Assembly (NCBI GenBank): GCA_907165275.2
Contig: OU015652.1
Span: 3,735,001 to 3,799,000 of the forward strand
Source: Zygaena filipendulae
Lineage: Eukaryota > Arthropoda > Insecta > Lepidoptera > Zygaenidae
DNA length: 64,000 nucleotides
Reading direction: 5' to 3'
Shown: piece by piece, positions 10,267 through 23,500 of the stretch
Numbering within the stretch: position 1 is the stretch's first letter
Layout: the number at the start of each line of letters is the position of its first letter
Program-made: the position numbers and the translations under genes
Notes under the pieces: model-generated
The model's database searches: none
Told to the model about the DNA's origin: nothing
The model's input: the letters and a program-made list of their open reading frames with translations, nothing else

Positions 10267-10457
10267 ACTACATAGTATAAAACAAAGTCGCTTTCTCTGT
10301 TCTCATATCCCTATGTATGCTTAAATCTTTAAAACTACGCAACGGATTTTGATGCGGTTTTCACCAATACATCACTGAGAAAGGTTTATAACTATATTTT
10401 ATCCTGGTCCCGCGGGAACTCCGAAATTACCGCGGGTGAAACCGCGTGGGTCAGATA
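10267..10457 (+). mobile_element. Helitron-like element, duplicated copy
   Basis: Counterpart of 7713-7912; its terminus is decayed to CAGATAG. It shares the position within the duplication, so it was present before the segment was copied. Confidence 0.65.
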
Positions 10458-11157
10458 GTATATTATAAATCCCCTCGACACCTTCAGGGATCGATGATTT
10501 ATAGTTTATATACAAAACAACCTATCTATCCTATAAAACTACATTTTACTTCTCATAGCTTTTTCATCGCCAAACAAGCTAAAACTCCTTGGAAATTGGG
10601 AATAAGTTATTTAGTGGCAATACTGGTAGTTTACATGTGTGCATAGAAAGAATATCACGTTTTCTTACTCTATACGCGAATGCCTCGTCTAGTTCATTCT
10701 CCGTCTATGTTTCAAGACCTAACCAAAACCAGAAAATAAAAGAAGACATTTATTTCCTTTTACTTATTAAGTTACATTTTTAGAAAGAAAGAGGGAGAAA
10801 AAAATACATTGATTTCAACACAAACAAAACACAAGAAAAAGAAATAAACATAAACAGTGCCTAATCTTGAGCACATAGAAAACGGATACTCTAAAAATTG
10901 TTGTCCAATACAGCTTGTACAGCATCATAAAATGCAACAAATTCAATTTTTAACAATTTTTGTCGACATAAAAATAAACCGCCATCTTTGATTCCGGCCA
11001 AAAACTCACGTCACAGGTTATCTGTAAATAGTTTTATTTTATAGTTTTTTCAAAATAGAAAAAAAGGTCGATTTTCTAGGGTCGACGAAAATCGATTTTT
11101 TATGAACGAGAAATCGATTCTTTGTTTGATCGACCCCAGATCGCCATCCTCTTCCCT

Positions 11158-11366
11158 ATTTTGCAATTTTGTCTAATGTTTTGGTTAGTGCGGTAGTATC
11201 TCTAAGTAGTTTGTGGTTAGTGGTTAGGTAGGCAATATTTCTACTAAAATAAATTTCTTGTTTGCGTAGTGGCAGTGAATTTAGTTAATTTGTGGTTAAT
11301 GGTGTACTAACTTTTTTATATTTGAGGAGTCAAGCGTAAAATCGTGGTGCGGGGCATAAAATAAAC
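11158..11366 (+). promoter_or_regulatory. Prp31 5' flank / 5' UTR region
   Basis: Contains TTAGTGGTTAGGTAGG-type repeats and ends ATAAAATAAACATGT at the start codon. No TATA box at a convincing spacing was seen. The transcription start is not determined. Confidence 0.4.
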
Positions 11367-11561
11367 ATGTCGTTAGCTGATGAATTACTCGCCGATTTGG
11401 AGGAAAATGACGAAATTGATCATGATACTAATAACGAAATGGAAACTGATAGAGACCACGAGTTCGCGGTTCCCCGACCTATAATTCCAAAAGAAGAAGA
11501 AATAAAAAACGTTTCTATTCGAGAATTGGCGAAACTAAGGGACTCCGATAGATTCAAAACC
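11367..11561 (+). CDS. Prp31: Prp31 exon 1 (residues 1-65)
   Basis: MSLADELLADLEENDEIDHD start, acidic; ends DRFKT at donor GTAAGT, phase 0. Confidence 0.95.
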
Positions 11562-14500
11562 GTAAGTCACCACTAAAAGTTACAAACACTGGTTATATTT
11601 TATTTTTATAATTAGGGCCAATTCTTTAATCCTCAGATGTACCTGAGAGTGTTCAAAAATGGAACATGATTTGTATGGACTATCAGATGTTTTTAAGCAA
11701 TCTGTTTCTCTGTTGATTAAAAAAACGGCTCAGTATCAGGAGTAGTGAGTACTTTAATGTTTATGCATCAAGCACAGCTCATAGTCTTTAAGCTATGTAG
11801 CACTATCTACATAAATAATGAAACTAAATAGAACATGCTAAAATTTATTCCAAAACTGGTTAACTTAAATAATACTTGACTAAATTATTTTTTTAGTTTG
11901 ATTGATAAAAAATATTGGACACAAATTTTTTCTTTTTTTTACATAATCAAAAAATAACAACGATAATAATTATATTGAGTTGAAATTTCGTGTGACATCA
12001 AAACCTGGTTCAGTTTCTACGGGGCTTATTCCAGATAATGAAGTCACGAGTCCGGGGCACCCTTAACTTTAATGTGCTTTGTCTAAGTTTATTTTCATTA
12101 ATTTAATAAAGCAAAAAATATATGTCTATTATTTTTCTTATTTTCTTACTGACGGACTAATTAGAATTTTGAGTATCATACCCTGAAAATACCTAATTCT
12201 TTTATCGCTTTTTTTTTTTTTTTTTAATATAATTATATCTTGCGATCAGTCGGTAAGACTATGAGCAGATGAGTTGAGTGTGAAGGTAGCTTGCAGAGAA
12301 TATTCCCCAGCGGGAACATCTCCATATCTATTTAACATTAGCTGTCGAGTTCGAGTATTTTGTGTCTCTTCAGTCGTCCTGAGCTCTCAGGAATTGTGAG
12401 TTGCACTGCTAATTGGTTAGGATGACATCTTAGTCGGTTTTTATAATTTGTACAATATGATTTTATTTCCTCTTTAACTGTAGGCACACCCAGGCCTTTA
12501 TGGACCTCACTGTTGGTAATAAACCATGGAGCACTTGAGAGTTGTTTTAGGATGTAGTTTTGAACTCTTTGTATCATCATGATATTGGAGTCACAGGCAG
12601 ATCCCCACAGTTGAATCCCATATGTCCAGACAGGTTTAAGTATGGTCTTATAGATTAGGAGTTTGTTATCTATTGAAAGCTTAGAATTTCTACCCATTAG
12701 CCAATAAAGACCCTTGTAACGGAGGTTTAGCTCGTTTCGTTTAGTTTGTATGTGCTTTTTCCAGGTCAGTCTGCGGTCCAAATGCATCCCAAGATATCTT
12801 ACGACCTCACTGTGTGGGAGTTGATTGTCACCTAATGCAACCGGAGGACAATCATCTTTCCTAAGAGTAAAAGTGATATGAATAGATTTGGATGCACTGG
12901 CGTTAATCCTCCATTTTTGGAGCCAGTTGTTAATCTCATCTAAGCTTTTCTGCAGTATTTTAGAGGCTTTAATAGGGCATTTATCAGTAGCCAGAACTGC
13001 CGTATCATCAGCGAAGGTAGCCACAGTTACTTCAGGACTTTGTGGTAGGTCGCAAGTGAAGATGGTATACAGAACAGGTCCAAGAACCGAGCCTTGAGGA
13101 ACACCCGCCCGTATCTCGTGAAATCGTGAGACAGATTTGCCCTCTCGAACCTGGAATAGTCTTTCCGACAAGTAAGATTCCAGAATACCGTAGAATATGT
13201 GCGGTAGTAATAATTTTATTTTGTAGAGTAAGCCTCTGTGCCAAACTCTGTCAAAGGCTTGTTGGACATCCAAAAAGGCTGCAGAGCAGTATTCTTTGCG
13301 TTCCATTGCTCTTCGGATAGTGTTGCATACCCTATGGACTTGTTCTATGGTGGCATGTTCGCGCCGGAATCCAAATTGGTGGTCAGGTATTATGGATTCT
13401 TCAGACAGAGTTTTTAGTAGTCTTCGGAGGAGTACTTTCTCAAATAGCTTAGACAAGATGGGAAGCAAGCTTATTGGTCTATATGATGTCACGTTGTGTA
13501 ACGGTTTGCCAGGCTTATGTAGCATAATAACCTGAGAAACTTTCCATATGGAAGGAAATTTGTTTGTTCTCATGACGCCATTGAAAAGTAAGGTTAGATA
13601 CATAATACCATTACGGGGTAGTTCTGTGAGCACTTTTTTGTCAATCAGATCGAAGCCTGGAGCTTTTCCTTCCTCCATATTTTTAATAATTTTCATTATT
13701 TCTTTAGGTGTTGTGGGGCTAAGTGGCATGTCAAGTTGAAAATCTTGGGTCAGAACTGTGTCGATGTCAAGTTCATCCGAAGTGGCATTTGTAGCATTTG
13801 GAGTAAAAACTTTAGCAAGATGATCTGCAAATGCATCCGCTTTATCTTGTGCTGATCTAGCCCATTTATTGCCTGGTAGACGAATTGGAGGCTTTGGAAC
13901 AACTGGCCTATCTACATTCCTGCAGGCTTTCCATAAGGAATAATTAGTGGTATGAGTAGCAGTCATTGACTCCAAATGGGCCTCCAGGTTTGCGTTATTA
14001 GCCTCTATTATGCTGTGCTTTAGCTCTTTTGCAGCTTTGTTTAACGCTGTCTTATCGCTTGCGTGTCGACTGTTGTGCCAAACTCGCCTTAATCTACGCT
14101 TCTCCAAGATTTTCGTTCGTATTTCCATTGAAATATGAGGTGACCTCGAAACCGTCAAAGGAGTCTCTCTTTATCGCTTTTTTAATGTAATTTTTATGTA
14201 TCTGTGTAATTAAAGAAACATAAATGTAATAATGTAAAAATGTAACTAAAGTAAGACTATTTAAATACAGAAGCTTATTTACTTATCAACATCTAGCTTA
14301 TATGACTGAAGCTAGAGACAAACAGCATCCTTTTAATGCAAGCTAACCATTAAGAAATTATTACTGAAATACAACCTCTAAAGATGGTAAAAAAAGTGTA
14401 AGTTTGTAGGAAACTATGGGCAGTTCTGAAATCATAAGTTAGACTCTGCTTTTCAAATATAGGAAATATTTCAGGGTTTTTGTATCTTCATTGTATTGGG

Positions 14501-17500
14501 TGACACATGGGTAAGTAAAAGCTGTGTGGTTTAGGCTAGTTTTTAGAAAAAGTTATATAGTTTGAAGCATAGTGCCAAATATTCTTATCTACAATTTATT
14601 CATGCCTCTAGTTTCTGTGTGATTTGTATATGGAAATTATTATTTAGTTTGAAAACTGGATTTAAGTTTACTACTACTACATACTTCTGTACATACTACT
14701 TTGAATCTGTAGAATTGAATTGTTTGTTTGTTTGTCATGTAGGTTCTTACTGAGATACAGCAAAATGTTGGCAACAAACGTAAAAAAATAGAGGTAGCTG
14801 GATTAATGGAGTCAGATCCTGAATATCAACTGATTGTTGAAGCTAACAATATTGCTGTGGAAATCGATGGAGAAATCAGTGAGTATCTTTTATTCATTTG
14901 TACTTTAGTTAGATGTGAACGGTCAATCATGATTTTAAGATGGTTTCACCCGGGCAAACACCAAGTAATCCCAATTGTGTTCCTTAGATTTTGTTGAAAT
15001 TATTACGAAACTGAGGTTTTTTATCTAAACTCAATCAAAGTTTAATACAAACATTATTAGTTACTGCACAGAACTAATTAAGTAAATGGAGGCTATTTTC
15101 TATCTAAATAATTATATTTGGTATAGAAGCTTTCTGATTATTGGATATTTATTTGTGTAATATTGATTCAAATTGTGCTTGATAAGGATTCCATTCATTC
15201 AGTAAAATTTTTGATTAGTAATGCTGTGTTCAAGAAATTAAACAAAAGTTTCTTTCAGCTATCATTCACCGATTTGTTCGTGACAAATATCAGAAACGTT
15301 TTCCAGAACTGGAATCTCTTATTGTAACACCTCTAGAATACATTCACACTGTAAAAGAGCTAGGCAACGATCTTGACCGAGCCAAGAGTAATGAGACCCT
15401 ACAGAGTTTTCTGACCCAAGCCACCATCATGATAGTGTCTGTCACTGCTTCAACCACCCAGGGGTAAGTAAATAAATGCATATTACTCATCTATACTATA
15501 ATAAAAGAGTAGAATCCGCGATTATGTACATTGAATATTTTTACCTAAAATTGAAAGGAGTGATAAAAGAAGAGTAACCAAGGCCAAAAAAAGTTTTTAG
15601 AATTCTTTTCTGTCTGTCTGTCTGTCTGTCTGTCTGTTCGCGATAATCTCCGCATCTACCGAACCGATTGTCATGCTGTTTTCACAGGTAGATTAAGCTT
15701 AGCCTGGAGCTACATATAGGCTTTGTTTAATTGAAATCAGATGTCGGTAAAAAAAGTTGTTGTATAAAAACCTTTCATGCGGGTAAAACCGCGGGGCACA
15801 GCTAGTTAATAATAATGGTATTAATGCTTGGACATTATGATGTGCTGAATGTTATTTGGCCCCTGCTTTATTTTAGCAGAACATGTACTATGAATACCAG
15901 ACAATTCATACACTATAGTATATTTAATAATATATATACTTACTAGCTGTCCCCCGCGATTTCATCCGCGGTAATTTCGGAGTTCCCGCGGTAATTGCGA
16001 GAAAAAAGTACTCTATGTCCTTCAGTTCCCGAGGGAATTCCGGGATAAAAACTATCCTATCTTTTAAGTTGGACCATATTATAAATGGTTGCAAAATTTT
16101 ATCAAAATCCGTTCAGTAGTTTCGGAGTCCATCGCGGACAAACAATGTGACACGTGATTTATCTAAATTAGATATATACATTTCTTCTTTGTAAATACAT
16201 ACTAAATATCTAGATTGCGTTTTTGGGAAGCGCATTATAAGCAATGAATGTTGTTGGTCATCGTAATAAGGGCCCAGATATAGAGATCGAATTCGCGCCA
16301 ACCTACACCTGGTGTAGTACTTAATCATATTTTAACCTCTAGTCCAATGGTGCGGCTTATATCGTTCATGATCATAATATTATAATTACCTATGTGACCT
16401 CTTATAGAAGAATGATCTGATAAAATTCTTTGTCTTGCAGAAAACTGTTGAGTGATTATGAACTATGCGAAATAAACGAAGCGTGTGATATGGCGTCGGA
16501 GTTGAATAATTACAAGGCGAAAATTTATGAGTATGTCGAAAGCAGAATGTCATTTATTGCTCCCAATATAACTGCTATAGTTGGTAAGTATTTTTTGCTG
16601 ATTCAACTTCAATATTTAATAAAATATGTAGCTTTACTAAAATATGTAGCTTTATCTTAGCTAAAATGTTACAACTGGTCCCCACCCCCCTGGGTTTCAC
16701 CTTCGGAATTCTCACAGGAACAGTTATATATTGTGATGAAAGTACCCAATCTCCTATTCCAAGTTTCTTTATTCTCATAATGTAATTGTACAACTTCATT
16801 TATATAACTACTAGTATATGTAGTATGTACTGTAGTATTATATTATCTGTGCTTATACTATGCGAACATAAATGAAATTTCTTAAATGTTAGTTTTTTTT
16901 AATGTAATGAGTACTGTTTCAATCCAGGTGCATCAACAGCAGCGAAGATACTCGGCGTGGCCGGTGGCCTCTCCAAGCTGTCGCGGATGCCGGCCTGCAA
17001 TGTGCTGCCACTCGGACACCAGAAGAAAACACTGTCGGGATTCTCACAGGCAGCGGCGCTACCGCACACCGGTTTTATTTACTTCTCACAAATCGTTCAA
17101 GACACAACACCTGTGAGTGATTCTCTTTACATTTGGTGTGTTTGCAATCTACGACTACATCAGTTCATCACATAACTTCATTAAAAAATCAAAAAAGTAC
17201 AAAAAAGAACTAATATTTAACTCATGTGCTCTAATTCCTTTTGCAGTAGCCAAAAAAGAGAGCAAGTAGGTATACTTTCTTCAAAAAAATAATAGAAACA
17301 ATAAAAAAAATACACTTTATTACTTTGAGAAGATTGCTTCTAGCAATAACGCCCCCTGTTGCCACGTATTTCTTCTATGTGTATAACTACCTCTCCCCTG
17401 CGGTTACACTCGCGAAAATTTCGGAGTTGTCGCAGGAGTTTCAGAATAAACTGTACATATAAACCTTCCTCTTCATCCATCCTTCCATCCATCTATCTAT

Positions 17501-20500
17501 TGGTGAAAACCGCAAGAATATCCGTTCAGTTGTCTTTGAGTTTATCGTGAACAGACAGACGCTGCGGAGGACTTTGTTTTATAATATGTAAGGATATATT
17601 ATATTGTAACCTTTTTTGTGGTGGCACAAAGCATAATTGTTTTGTTGAAACAAATACGCAATATTACAAAAAATATAATTGATTGCAGGAGCTCAGGTAT
17701 AAGGCGGCGAAATTGGTTTCCGCCAAGTTGACGCTGGCCGCGCGAGTGGACGCGTGCCACGAGAGCACGGACGGCCACATCGGGCGGCAGCTGCGCGAGG
17801 AGGTCGAGAAGAAACTGGACAAGTTACAGGTAAACTGCACAAACTGATACAAAACGACAGCGAGCCCAAGCATTGTGAAGTCATTTTCAGTCAGGCTAGA
17901 AATGTTCAACATCTTTAACATAAAGGTATGCACGCAGCACGACTGAATACGAAACAAATAGATAGATGCGGTCAAACCTTCTTATTTTCAAAAGATTCTT
18001 GTCTGTGATTGCCTGAATGTTGTAACGCATAATTGTTGTGCAAACAAGTTGACCTTCGACTGTAGTTTAGTCTTTATAGTCACTTTAGTTAGTGGTTGCA
18101 TTGTTGTTTTCGTAAATCTAATGTTAAACACAATTGTTCGTGTATATACAAATCTTAAAATGTATCACTGGGATCAATAATAAAATTGCCCGATTCAAAA
18201 CATTCATTAGGTCAACTCATTCCGCGGGATGAGTTCGAGCGGCCTCAGTTGACTAAAGAGCCAAAGATTGAGTGCGCCATAATATACGTATTCAGTATTC
18301 AATGTTGCGCCGTTCCACGCACACGTTATCCTTTATGCTACAGTCATATAGACAGGTTAGTTACAGTCATAGAGAGTCAGTTTCATTCAAAATTCCATTT
18401 GAAATTGAAGCACTAAAACAATTAAATAAATAAAAAAAAAAGTAAATAAATAAAAAAAAATAAAAAAAATTGAATTTGCGTGAGCGGCGCGAAATTACGT
18501 GCGTGCAGATGAAATAGCATAACTCTGCGTACGCTGAATGCCGTTCTATGCCTATCAATTATTTAATTCCATGGCTACTACTAGCCTACTGTATGTATTT
18601 ACAACAAAAAGTTCTTCAAAGCGATTCCAACGATTTTTTTGTAATAGTAGTTAGTATGCAGGGGGTTTCGGGGGCGATTAGTCGATCTAGCTAGGTTTCA
18701 TTTTTAGAAAATGTCGTTTTGTGCGTGTTTTCTGGCAGTGAAAAATGAGTGTTTAGTACTGCTTTTCTACTTAACAACAGATGGCGCTACTCGGTCGCCC
18801 AGATATTTAAGTAATTTATTTATTTATTTATTTAAAAAATATTTACAACTATCTTTACAGTTAGGACTAATGCAATAGTGTAGCAAAATATGTTAAATAT
18901 ATAATATTTGTTGTAATATTTGTTTATATATGTTTGTTTATGAATTTTTTGTTATATCATTAACAGGAGCCACCGCCAGTGAAGTTCGTAAAGCCACTGC
19001 CGAAGCCCATAGAGCAGAGCCGCAAGAAACGCGGCGGGAAGCGCGTTCGCAAGATGAAGGAGCGGTACGCCATGACGGAGTTCAGGAAGCACGCAAACAG
19101 GCTCAACTTCGCTGACGTGAGTGTACTGGCGCGATATTTTTTTTTTATTGTTGTTCCAGCTGCTCTTACGATTTCCATTTCAGACTGCCGGTAGGTACTC
19201 TTCTTTCGCAGCAGGCAACATCTTTTTTGTAAATAATTCAACAACAATCTAATGCGATAATCTGGTGGGCATAATACATACATATATCTTGAACAATTTT
19301 CTTCTGTTTTAAAATTTAGCAAATACAAACAGGGTGACTTTTATAAGTAGGTAAGTAAGTACATACCTAACATTTTGTTAACATAGAAAGCTCATAAAGT
19401 GCATGTTATGTAGATATTGTGCCAGTAGAGTTACAGAAAGCTTTCATTATCTTTTCCACACGTTTGTAATACAAACTTTTATTTGAATTTTTTCTAAATA
19501 TCTTCTAAGATACATGTACAATACAATTATGTTGCAAATATATATCATGTTGGAAAAAATCTGAAAAAGTATTTCCACGTTTTAATGCATTCCAAAACTT
19601 TGTAACATCATATACCTATGTACCGGCAAAAAAACAATTCTAGCTTCACAGGTGTGGTACATAGATCGCCACTCTTTAAGAATTACCTATTTTTGACCTT
19701 ATGTAGTATATGCTAGTATATTGAAACTGTTAATAATTCATTAAATTTCACTTGATATGAGGCTGCAAAATCATTATGTTGCGCAGCCTAGCCTAGCTGA
19801 CCTTGCAATGAAATTGCTAATCTCACAATCGATCAGCTGTATTCTATTTGCTAGTTTGCATCTATGTATACTACATGGAGATAATAATATATGATGACAT
19901 TATGATAAATTGTAGATCTAAGTGTTAATCTTCTCGAATTTAATAACAGACGTATATCTACTGTGTTAGCCCTGTGCTAGCCGTGCAGCGGTAGAATTTT
20001 TGCCTTTTATTGAGAGGTCGGAAATTTATTTGATCTTATGTATACATACTCATCCCTATGAGTCTTTTCCGCTTTTTCATGCATAAAACTTATACAAGCG
20101 CAACCTTAACTTTTTCTCCACCCAATCTATCAAAAACAAAAAGAGGAAAACAGTAATGATTAATTCAACCATAATTTTTTAACCATTGATGCGCCTGCGG
20201 ACACATTAATAGACAAATAAAAATTAACATCTTTATGAACCAACAGTATTGATTGTAAAGTATGTTAATTTTTATTCGTCTTTAATTGATTGCAGTTTAA
20301 TTACAAGTGTTCTGTATTATAATATCAATTAAAGAGTACAATCCACCGAGTCTCTTCCTCAATTCGTACAATATCCGGTGTGTTACGACCGTTACAATTT
20401 GTCTTAATTGAATATGATCGATGCGATGTTTAATGATGTAATTTGGTGAACACGAATAAACGATTAGGTATGTCAAGTAGTATCATCAATGATATAATAT

Positions 20501-23500
20501 ACATTGCTATAGGTAACGATGTTTGACTATGTAATAGGAAGTAGTTAATTAATGGTATTTCTTAATTGTTTAGTGAAAGCTAATTGGGTGTTAACTAAAC
20601 AAACATTGCGATAGAGAAGACGAACACATGTAACAACATGCGTATTTTGACATACTAGTGCAAGAAAGTGGTTAAAGAATAAAGATCATCATCTTACAAA
20701 CGATTGGCATGTTATTGAGATCAATATTATACAGTGGCATTAGAAATGTAGATGGGCATTGGGCAATCAATCCGGTGCTTGGGTTTATACTCGATAAAAG
20801 CCAGCGTTTTACGGTCTTTTATCGGGTTTAAACCCGAATATGACAGCCTTTTATCGGGTTTAAGCCCCATCTATAATCTATAATTATTATAAATTTAGTT
20901 ATCTTTATTTACACAGTCAATTGCACCGTCCGCGTCCGTCAATACTATTGTAAACCAATGAAATTGACGTTCAGGCTTCAAGGAATATTATAATAAAAAT
21001 ATGGCTGGTTTTCCGCTGCGCCCACACAAAATATACACAACCAACCATTACATAATATATGTATTGACGTATAGGACAGGTATAGTCAATATCTTTAATT
21101 TGCTTTTCGTATATATCCTTGACATAATATCTAAATAATGCAGCCACAAAATTAACACGGACATAATATTTATCTAACAATAAGTAAAAAAGTAACATTT
21201 CCTCGATATTATTTTATGATGTTATAGGAAAAAACTGCGGAAAAAAAAGCGAAGAAAAAAGCCAGTGTCGCCTTACTTTCACAAATAAAAAATACCTACT
21301 TAAGGAATATTTTTATCAATTAATGTCTGCAAACTGTAACCAAAGTCGTCGGCGAATCCGTTTTTTATTTAAATGGAGAAAAAACAGATACAAATTTCAC
21401 TAAATAATAAATACAAGAAATCTTTTCACTATATAATAACAATTCTATTTCATTTTTAAACTGGGTAGAAGATTCATAAAAGTCTTGATTTCATGCACGT
21501 GCTGAAAAAGAAACTAAAATTTATTCCACTAATTTATTATTACTATCTGTGGAGCGCGTGGCGTTCGCGGCGTCCGCTGAACATGACGTCACGCTTGGCG
21601 GGCCGCGGCAGATATGCGTTGAATTGCAATTGGAATTGTTGGCTAGACTCTAGAGCAGTGCTAAGTGGCTGATGGATGTTTTTTTCTCTACTTACAAATA
21701 GACCGGAACTTACCAGTTGTTAGCGGTCGAACATCTGTTCCGGCCCCGTTGAGCGCGTGCGTGGGCTTTACTAGGTATAATTTGTAGATCAACAGACAAC
21801 AGACACACTGCATACAATTAAAAAAAAACAACGAATTTACTAGCAAAACAACGAAGTAGACGTACCTACAGTAAGAATGCCCCTCTCAGAGATTATCTGG
21901 ATCTGAAGTCGGCAAATTGTGTAACACTTATCACTACTTACACTCGTAATTCGTCCGTTATCTACCGGTCGTCATTTTGTATAACGCCCGAGGATATAAA
22001 CCGCGTTGTGATGGGTGTTCGTGCATCAGACATGCATGCAACATCTTTTGATTACCTCGTTACAAGGTAGAACGATGACTCGGTGAAGGTCGCAGGACGC
22101 TATTAGATGCGGGAAGCGCAGGACCGGTCGTTGTGACCAGCCCAGCGACACTCCCTCGGTTCAGCGATTAGTATGAAAGTTCCGACTCTTAAAAGGTAGT
22201 GATTATTTGCTCAGTGGTTGTGGCGACCCTTGGGGAGGCCTATGTCCAGCAGTGGACGACTTTACGTGGACGTAGTGTAAAAAAGGAATCGCTAATACAT
22301 TGAACGCCAGGGAATTCGAAATAAGAATTGCTTTCAAAAGAATCTCTATGGCTTGTTATAAACTAAAAAAAAAGTATGTTGCGTAATGTGTTGTCGTTGA
22401 TTGCATCAGATCGAGGACGACGCGTACCAGGAGGACCTGGGGTACACGCGCGGCACGATCGGCAAGTCGAGCACCGGCCGCGTGCGCCTGCCGCAGGTGG
22501 ACGAGAAGACGAAGGTGCGCATCAGCAAGACGCTGCAGAAGCACATGCAGAAGCAGAACCAGCAGTACGGCGGCGCGACCAGCATCCGCCGCCAGGTGTC
22601 CGGCACCGCCTCCTCCGTCGCTTTCACGCCCTTACAGGTCAGTGGCAATAGGCTATACAGTTTTTAGTCCGCCGTGTAGATTAATAAAAAATATGGGACG
22701 CGAATTTTTTTCTTTTTTCTCTTTTTACGTGATCAGAAAATAACGACTATACAGGATGTTACAGAAAGGTATAGTCATTAGTCATATTTCAAGATGGTGT
22801 TCAGCCCAAAAATCTTATTTTATAATTTGACGATTGAAAGAAAAAAAGTATTATCAACGACACTTCCGCAACAAAATAAACATGTCACATCACTAGGTAG
22901 GTCATACCGTTTAATGTAATTTATCACCGTTTAGGTTTTTTTTACAGACAAGTTAATAAAGACAAATATTGCTTTTAGGGTAGTTTATTTCATCGGTCTG
23001 GTTTCCATGTGTCAAATCATTGTAGATGATACTGTCAACACAATCATCAAATATGACTATACCTTCTTGTAACATCCTGTATACCTACTCGTACATATTA
23101 TCGTAATATAATATAGGGTACTTTCGTCCGAAATTAGCTACTCATCAATCTTTATTTAATTATAAATGCGAATTTGAGTTTATGTGTTTGTTACGCTTTC
23201 ACGCTTTAACTACTTAACTGATCATCATGATATTTTACATACAGGGAGGGGTACAGAGATGTATATAGGGTACTTTTCATCCCGTAATTCCCGAGGGAAC
23301 TTCAAAATTGACGAGAGTGAACCCACAAGGAACAGCTAGTATTTTCATAACGAAACCAGCCACATAAATAGTTCTCACGTTAAGTACCTTACGTCAACAG
23401 GGTCTGGAGATAGTGAACCCTCAAGCTGCCGAGACCCGAGTCAGCGATGCGAATGCCAAATACTTCTCCAACGCTTCCGGATTTCTATCTGTTGGCAAGA

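Larger units (their letters stand above)
9727..10711 (+). repeat. Segmental duplication, copy 2
   Basis: Collinear with 7450-8162. It starts inside what was THAP exon 2 (GCTATTCAAGGATTCGTTTC), is interrupted by about 285 bp at 9752-10036, resumes at AGTTTCTTTCGAAAAACT and ends at CTCCGTCTATG. The THAP reading frame in this copy is broken by the insertion. Confidence 0.9.
9185..11157. mobile_element. Possible composite element with ATCGATTT-rich ends
   Basis: The left end TTAGGGATGACGATTCG with AATCGATTT repeats (9185-9375) is roughly mirrored at the right by AATCGATTT repeats and CGATCGCCATCCTCTTCCCTA (11065-11157). Between them lie the second copy of the segmental duplication and an inserted LINE tail. 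If the ends are true TIRs, the unit carried the duplicated THAP segment. The arms are imperfect and the assignment is an inference. Confidence 0.35.
19117..22409 (+). other. Prp31 intron 7 content
   Basis: 3.3 kb of mostly AT-rich DNA. Recognised inside are a hairpin with 20-bp arms (20211-20282), a GATGGGC MITE (20751-20871), a GC-rich stretch (21540-21780) of unknown origin and a LINE tail (22071-22266). The short ORFs present have no recognisable domain. Confidence 0.7.

Noticed and set aside
12888..13739. Plus-strand ORFs inside the LINE
   Set aside because: Shadows of the minus-strand RT frame.
19970..20060. Possible SINE (CCGTGCAGCGGTAGAATTT)
   Set aside because: Only weak resemblance to an A-box; no B box or tail found.
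22356..22648. Minus-strand and alternate-frame ORFs over Prp31 exon 8
   Set aside because: Opened by the high GC content of the exon; the Prp31 frame explains the sequence fully.
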